Of a stretch of 64,000 bases of DNA, positions 59,448 through 64,000 are shown in pieces; the stretch's first letter is position 1, and every line of letters begins with the position of its first letter. The position numbers and the translations under genes were made by a program. Below the pieces are notes generated by a model. That model did no database searches and was not told the DNA's origin. It saw only the letters and a list, made by a program, of their open reading frames with translations. The DNA comes from Mya arenaria. Taxonomy: Eukaryota; Mollusca; Bivalvia; Myida; Myidae. The stretch is from contig NC_069125.1 of assembly GCF_026914265.1 (NCBI RefSeq), forward strand, positions 24,726,966-24,790,965, in the 5' to 3' direction.

Positions 59448-60498
59448 TAAGTAGTAATAAGGAGAGGTTATCGATGCTTTTCTTAATTAAATAATTAGTA
59501 TTTACTATTTTTGACTAATTTTTTGATAATATACATACTTAAACTTGTAAAACAGTTGTCAATTATTCACAGCTCGCCAACTGCTTTCATTTGTATTATA
59601 CTTTTCCTTTAATACCTATTTTGTGGAATATGTTGTTTCATATACAACACATTTAATTGTCTTACATGTATTTATATAATAACTATGTTTATTTTTTATA
59701 TTCAGTAAGCTAATACTAACATGCAAATTATATTTTATAGATTCAGTTTGTTTTTTACGTGTGTGATCATTGGTCTTATTTTTTTTGTCTAAATATTAAT
59801 GTTTTTTCATGAAAGGTCATAATTTATGTAGAACTATAAGCGGCTGGTGGAAACTCGATTTGGCCAGTATTCTAAACATGGGGAAATTTTTCTATGAGTG
59901 GTGGCTTCTTCCTATACTTGGGGCTATTTGTCAATATAGAAAAACGACCCACTGTCATAATACTATGCGAGTCATACTGTGTATTACCCCGGAAGGCTTT
60001 CTGCCTGTTGTATGTATCTCAAAGAAAATGTGCTTCTTTTATATAATCAACGTTCGGTCTTTTTTCCCTGCCTGTAAGGTAGGCTTTGAAATAGATCATG
60101 GCGATATAAACCAATTTGGTATGCCTGACCTTATTTGAAAGAATGATAACTCAGATATTTGTGATGAATGACCTATAGTCTTGGGTTCACTTTTGGTTCG
60201 ATAAGAAACTGTGTAAACCACTGGCGTAGCTAAATGTTGGCCGGGTCCTTTACATTATGTTAAAAGACATATGATCTTATGTCTTAGATGTGCCGCAAAT
60301 TTCTTCCATCTTATCCTTTAATGAAAGTTAGCATGGTATTGGGGGTACGCTCCCTTACCCCTTAAAGAGGCTCTTAGCCTTTCTTTGGGAGGGGGGGGGC
60401 GATTCATTGCAACCGAACCGAGGTGACGCGCGAACAGAGGCCGGTCGCCCACAGCCGCTTCGTTAATTTGGGCTGACGCCTATTTCTCATCTTCTCTC
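59448..60498. other. no supported gene
   Basis: A 109-residue frame at 59809-60138 (starting MKGHNLCRTISGWW) is longer than chance neighbours but has no recognised domain, promoter or splice evidence. 60200-60480 is GC-richer and looks like dispersed-repeat sequence. Confidence 0.35.
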
Positions 60499-60541
60499 GG
60501 TTGTGTAACGTTTTGATGTCAGTCATCGTTGTTACACAACC
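60499..60541. promoter_or_regulatory. hairpin upstream of C1q locus 3
   Basis: Perfect 11-base arms GGTTGTGTAAC and GTTACACAACC around a 21-base loop that itself has GATG and CATC. It lies about 195 bases before the ATG of locus 3. A role is unproven. Confidence 0.4.
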
Positions 60542-60735
60542 ACTCTCGGGGGTTTAGACTATATACTGCAGTGTGGTCAAGAGATAATGCAGCCAAGAAG
60601 CACAGCGATACCTTAAAACTCTAACCCTCCGCCCCCAATTTCCATTTGGTCTAGTTACGACCCTGGGCGACACAATATGTATGTGTGACCCACATTCTGA
60701 TTTGTTGTGACCGCCACGTCCTCAGAGAGTCAAAG

Positions 60736-60853
60736 ATGGAGACCCAGTGTTTAGTTGTAATATTACTAACATTTGTTTTAACAAATGCTTTGGCCGACGA
60801 TACTGACATTATACGACGGCTTGTGATTGAAATCGAAACTCTAAAAGAAAAAG
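60736..60853 (+). CDS. C1q locus 3, exon 1 (signal peptide)
   Basis: 118 bases, exactly the length of exon 1 in gene 1. METQCLVVILLTFVL, then DDTDIIRRLVIEIETLK. GTACAA donor in phase 1. The sequence is intact. Confidence 0.7.
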
Positions 60854-61142
60854 GTACAAACTCGTGTTTCCATCCTTTCAACGTTCAAAAGGTATACGGG
60901 TGTGAAATTCAATATGTTCTCCATTATTAAAGTGAATTAACAATTTTAAAAAGTGTTCATTTTATCCCGAAATAGACACACAGTTAATAATTTTCAATAA
61001 ATTAATGAGATTTTTTTAATACTCCTGTAAAGTGTAATGACCGAATGTTAAAAATACTGACTAAACATATGCGTTAAAAAGAAAAATATAAAAAGAGCAA
61101 TCGCGGTTTGACACACTGCCCACTTTTTCCGTTCATCTGCAG

Positions 61143-61295
61143 ATCGTGAACACGAGACACTTTATTCCATCCTACGAGACACCGTAGAACAACAGGGCAA
61201 TTTGATACTCCAACAAGCCAATAAAATATACAGGCAAAAAAGGGACATATCCGAGCTTACAGACAGACTAAACAATGCTGAACAACGCTGCAAAG
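61143..61295 (+). CDS. C1q locus 3, exon 2 (coiled coil)
   Basis: 153 bases after a CATCTGCAG acceptor. Starts DREHETL as in gene 1 and ends AEQRCK with a GTATAA donor. Heptad-rich, and seven codons longer than exon 2 of gene 1. Confidence 0.7.
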
Positions 61296-62127
61296 GTATA
61301 AGTTCTCCCAGAAGGCATACACTTGAAAAATACAATACTTTGCTATTTATAAGCTGGTTTTATATTGCCAGATTTATTTGTAAGTGATCAGCAGTATTGG
61401 TCTCGGCCCAAGTAAGTGTTGGAGGGCGAAGGTCAATACTGCGGATAAAGGCCAAATAACTCTGCCCTATTATAGGGTCACAATAAAGGTTTTACTTGAT
61501 AGATGCTCATGAAAACGGCATTAATTTAATGAATTGTCATGTTTTACTCATTTGACATTAATGATCAAAAGAAAAAGCATTTGATTTGTGAACAGTTAAA
61601 ATATATTACCCTTTATACATGAGGTTTTCAGTTAATAGCTAAGTGGGTACAAATACCTCTGTTAAATTGCGCCAAAATATCGCTATGTTTTACGATTTAT
61701 AAGAATATATACTTATACTGCTGACATCGGACAAATGACTTGGCCAATACGAAAACTCCTTATTGATAACAATAGATAATATTCCGCAATACAATAATGT
61801 TCAAAGAAAGCATACACATGAGTCGTTTATTGTAAAACAAAGAAATGAATGCTTTTATTTTAAACGCATAGCTCATGAATAAATCCATGACCTCCTTCGT
61901 TTTACCGTCCCATATATAACTCAAACCATAATAGTATATTATCAAAGACAGGATAATATTTTGTTACAAAATTCACTTTTCTGCTAGCCTCACTTACACA
62001 ATATCTTACCCGTATTTTTGGTCGTGTGACAGGCCTTTAAATCACATGATTTGTAATCTACAACTACGAACGCAGTCCTGAAAAGTCGCAGGATCTGGTG
62101 TAAATGTGACTTTACTTTTACATGTAG
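61296..62127. other. intron 2 of C1q locus 3
   Basis: AT-rich. Contains an imperfect inverted segment near 61388-61440 (GCAGTATTG and its inverse CAATACTGC), otherwise nothing recognisable. Confidence 0.5.
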
Positions 62128-62205
62128 ACGAGACCACAGTACTGCAAACGTTGGTAGAAAACATGGGAGAACAATCTGCAGAAGACGATCTGATCGACAA
62201 TAAAG
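62128..62205 (+). CDS. C1q locus 3, exon 3 (short coiled coil)
   Basis: 78 bases between an ACATGTAG acceptor and a GTAAGA donor: DETTVLQTLVENMGE, then QSAEDDLIDNK. It is half the length of exon 3 of gene 1, lacking the second heptad block. Confidence 0.65.
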
Positions 62206-62686
62206 GTAAGAACTTTTATGTGGAGCAAGTAACACTAGGCCACATTAAATGTGTATTTCGTTCTTCATATTAACCACACATATTTAAAAAACAAAACAAT
62301 GTGATATCAAAATATTTTTTTAGCGAACAATCCATTCGCAAAGAGGAAATCGTTAAAAAACAAAAACAACTTTTTATTGTCAAACAATGTTTATATAACG
62401 TCGGTAGGAACTTTCGAAAGACTGTATCACGTATATTAAATCGATCCTTAGAATGGTGAATTGTTCAGGATAATTATTATAAGCGTTTTTAGTATTGGAA
62501 CAATGGTTTCGCGTTCGCCCGCTCTTTTTCGAAAAGACAATTTGATAAACAGGCCGTGCAGAAATTTAACATTATCTGAAAAAGAAGTCACAATTGAAAA
62601 TTAGATTTTAAATCACGGTTTTTGTATGTCTAATTTTGTGTTGTTGTTTTCTGGTTTAATTTCAAATGAAATGCATCTGCTTGTAG
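62206..62686. other. intron 3 of C1q locus 3
   Basis: AT-rich, no features seen. The ATG-initiated frame from 62626 begins inside this intron and is not the true start of the C1q exon. Confidence 0.6.
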
Positions 62687-63209
62687 ATGGAATATCGAAA
62701 CCACTACACAAGACAAAGATGTCGAGATTGGTGTTGGATAACGAGGTAGTCGCCTTCCACGCCTTAAGTAACGGCTACGAGCACAACCATGTTAGCGTTC
62801 AACAACGTATCCATTTTGAGAATGTCCTGACAAATCTGGGAGGAGGCTACAACTCGAATCAGGGAATCTTTTTTCAATTACCATCTTAACTGACAAAAAT
62901 AGAAACGTGCAAATATCTACAGAACTTGTCAAGGATGGCTCACCGATAGGTAAAACATATGGACTTGGTGACAATGAGATGCATGCCCAATCGTCTATCA
63001 CCGTAGTCACAGAGCTTCAGCCGGGGAACTCAGTATGGGTGCGTATTTATGCACCAGCTGATGCATCTTATTGGGGAGATGGTTATACGTCATTTACAGG
63101 AGTTTTGCTGCAAGCTTTTAAGTGGATTTCGAATGATATTCCAACGGTAACTGCTGGAGTGGTGGAAATCGTAACCAAAATCAAAATATTCATTCATAAA
63201 CGGGAATAA
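62687..63209 (+). pseudogene. C1q locus 3, frameshifted C1q exon
   Basis: The first part (62687 to about 62868) reads in the frame set by exon 3. The second part is in a different frame up to 63209. The strands lost at the break include the Gly-X-Tyr-X-Phe core that belongs to the C1q signature, so even a corrected frame would lack part of the fold. This could be an assembly error, but the length of the missing part argues for a true deletion. Confidence 0.75.
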
Positions 63210-63282
63210 ACCAATTAGAAATTGGACCTTCAATTATTGTTTTTCATTTTCAGCGATATTGTTAGTTGAAAATATGCCTTGG

Positions 63283-63288
63283 AATAAA
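63283..63288 (+). promoter_or_regulatory. poly(A) signal of C1q locus 3
   Basis: AATAAA in GCCTTGGAATAAATGG, equivalent to one unit of the fourfold repeat behind locus 2; 74 bases past the end of the distal frame. Confidence 0.6.
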
Positions 63289-63338
63289 TGGTGGAAGTTT
63301 ACCCTTTGTTGTTTTGTTTAGCGTTTAACGCAGCAAAT

Positions 63339-64000
63339 CACATGCATAGGACTATATTCACAAATTTTAGAGACTGAATTAAACAGCAAGTCACTTACAT
63401 GGAGCTATATTCACAAACGTTAGAGACTGAATAAAACAGCAAGTCAATTACATGGGGCTAAATTCACAAACGTTACAGACTGAATAAAACAGCAAGTCAA
63501 TTACATGGGGCTATATTCACAAAAGTAAGAGACTGAATAAAACAGCAAATCAATCACATGGGGCTATATTCACAAACGTTACAGACTGAATAAAACAGCA
63601 AATCAATTACATGGGGCTATATTCACAAACGTAAGAGACTGAATAAAACAGCAAGTCACTTACATCGGGCTATATTTACAAGCGTTACAGGCTGAATAAA
63701 ACAGCAAGTCAATTACATGGGGCTATATTCACAAACGTTAGAGACTGAATAAAACAGCAAGTCAATTACATGGGGCTATATTCACAAACGTTACAGACTG
63801 AATAAAACAGCAAGTCAATTACATGGGGCTAAATTCACAAACGTTAGAGACTGAATAAAACAGCAAGTCAATTACATCGGGCTATATTCACAAACGTTAC
63901 AGACTGAATAAAACAGCAAGTCAATTACATCGGGCTATATTCACAAACGTTACAGACTGAATAAAACAGCAAGTCAATTACATGAGGCTATATTCACAAA
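63339..64000 (+). repeat. 53-base tandem array with AATAAA in nearly every unit
   Basis: The unit is AGACTGAATAAAACAGCAAG, then TCAATTACATGGGGCTATAT, then TCACAAACGTT. About 12 copies to the window end, where the array continues. The first unit has AATTAAA in place of AATAAA. A single related segment lies behind locus 2 at 51974. Confidence 0.95.

Larger units (their letters stand above)
60736..63209 (+). pseudogene. C1q locus 3: four-exon coiled-coil C1q gene broken in exon 4
   Basis: Exons 60736-60853, 61143-61295, 62128-62205 and 62687 onwards, all joined in phase 1 with GT-AG ends. Residues 1 to about 20 are a signal peptide (LVVILLTFVLTNALA), then a coiled coil to about residue 116 with Cys 89 in the place of Cys 81 of gene 1. 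The C1q exon starts normally (VAFHALSNGY, FENVLTNLGG, NQGIF), then shifts frame at a run of six T (62869-62874) and stops at 62887-62889 after 183 codons. The rest of the domain (STELVKDGSPIG to YTSFTGVLLQAF) continues in another frame. About 28 bases spanning the APxHGLYL segment are missing relative to the paralogues. The ancestral stop is also changed to AAG, extending the distal frame by about 27 codons. Confidence 0.75.

Overview
This window is nuclear DNA from an invertebrate animal, most probably a bivalve mollusc. Coding exons are short and separated by phase-matched GT-AG introns, the DNA is AT-rich, and secreted C1q-domain proteins with N-terminal coiled coils (a family greatly expanded in bivalves) occur three times. 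Dispersed elements of a type common in bivalve genomes (tRNA-derived SINEs, short inverted-repeat elements, a tandem-repeat-cored Helitron-like element) fill much of the rest. No bacterial genes, CRISPR arrays or rRNA genes were seen. The species cannot be named from the sequence.

Genes. (1) A complete four-exon C1q-domain gene on the minus strand (14221-16673, 286 residues: signal peptide, coiled coil, C1q). (2) A 209-residue secreted protein of uncertain family on the plus strand, rebuilt from five exons spread over 21 kb (25923-46923) whose splice phases all agree. (3) A second C1q locus (50512-51532) with an intact C1q exon; its signal-peptide exon carries two nonsense codons and its coiled-coil exons are absent. 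(4) A third C1q locus (60736-63209) with the full four-exon layout, broken by an approximately 28-base deletion in the C1q exon and by loss of the ancestral stop codon. Loci 1 and 3 of the C1q set share exon-1 length and intron phases. Loci 1 and 2 share a double-GATA box about 60 bases before the start codon.

Region by region. 1-6640: AT-rich, mostly empty, with one doubtful exon-like block. 6645-10771: Helitron-like element filled with about 24 copies of a 162-base unit. 10772-14120: tRNA-derived SINE and a short inverted-repeat element. 14120-16745: C1q gene 1. 18976-21176: two inverted-repeat elements and a CT tract. 22070-47043: the orphan secreted gene. Its promoter and first exon lie in a segment present three times (copies A, B, C), and its introns hold a 68-base array (24 units), a 559-base tandem duplication, several transposon fossils and a 24-base minisatellite of about 126 units. 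47928-49775: 19/38-base minisatellite. 50439-52000: C1q locus 2. 55310-59460: a PIF/Harbinger-like transposon nested in a 21-base minisatellite. 60499-64000: C1q locus 3 followed by a 53-base array that runs off the window.

The recurrent theme is local tandem amplification of gene-edge sequences. Arrays carry 5' splice-site consensus (68-base and 39-base units) or AATAAA poly(A) signals (75-base and 53-base units), and several arrays have a single-copy ancestor in a paralogous position. No convincing novel multi-gene system was found.
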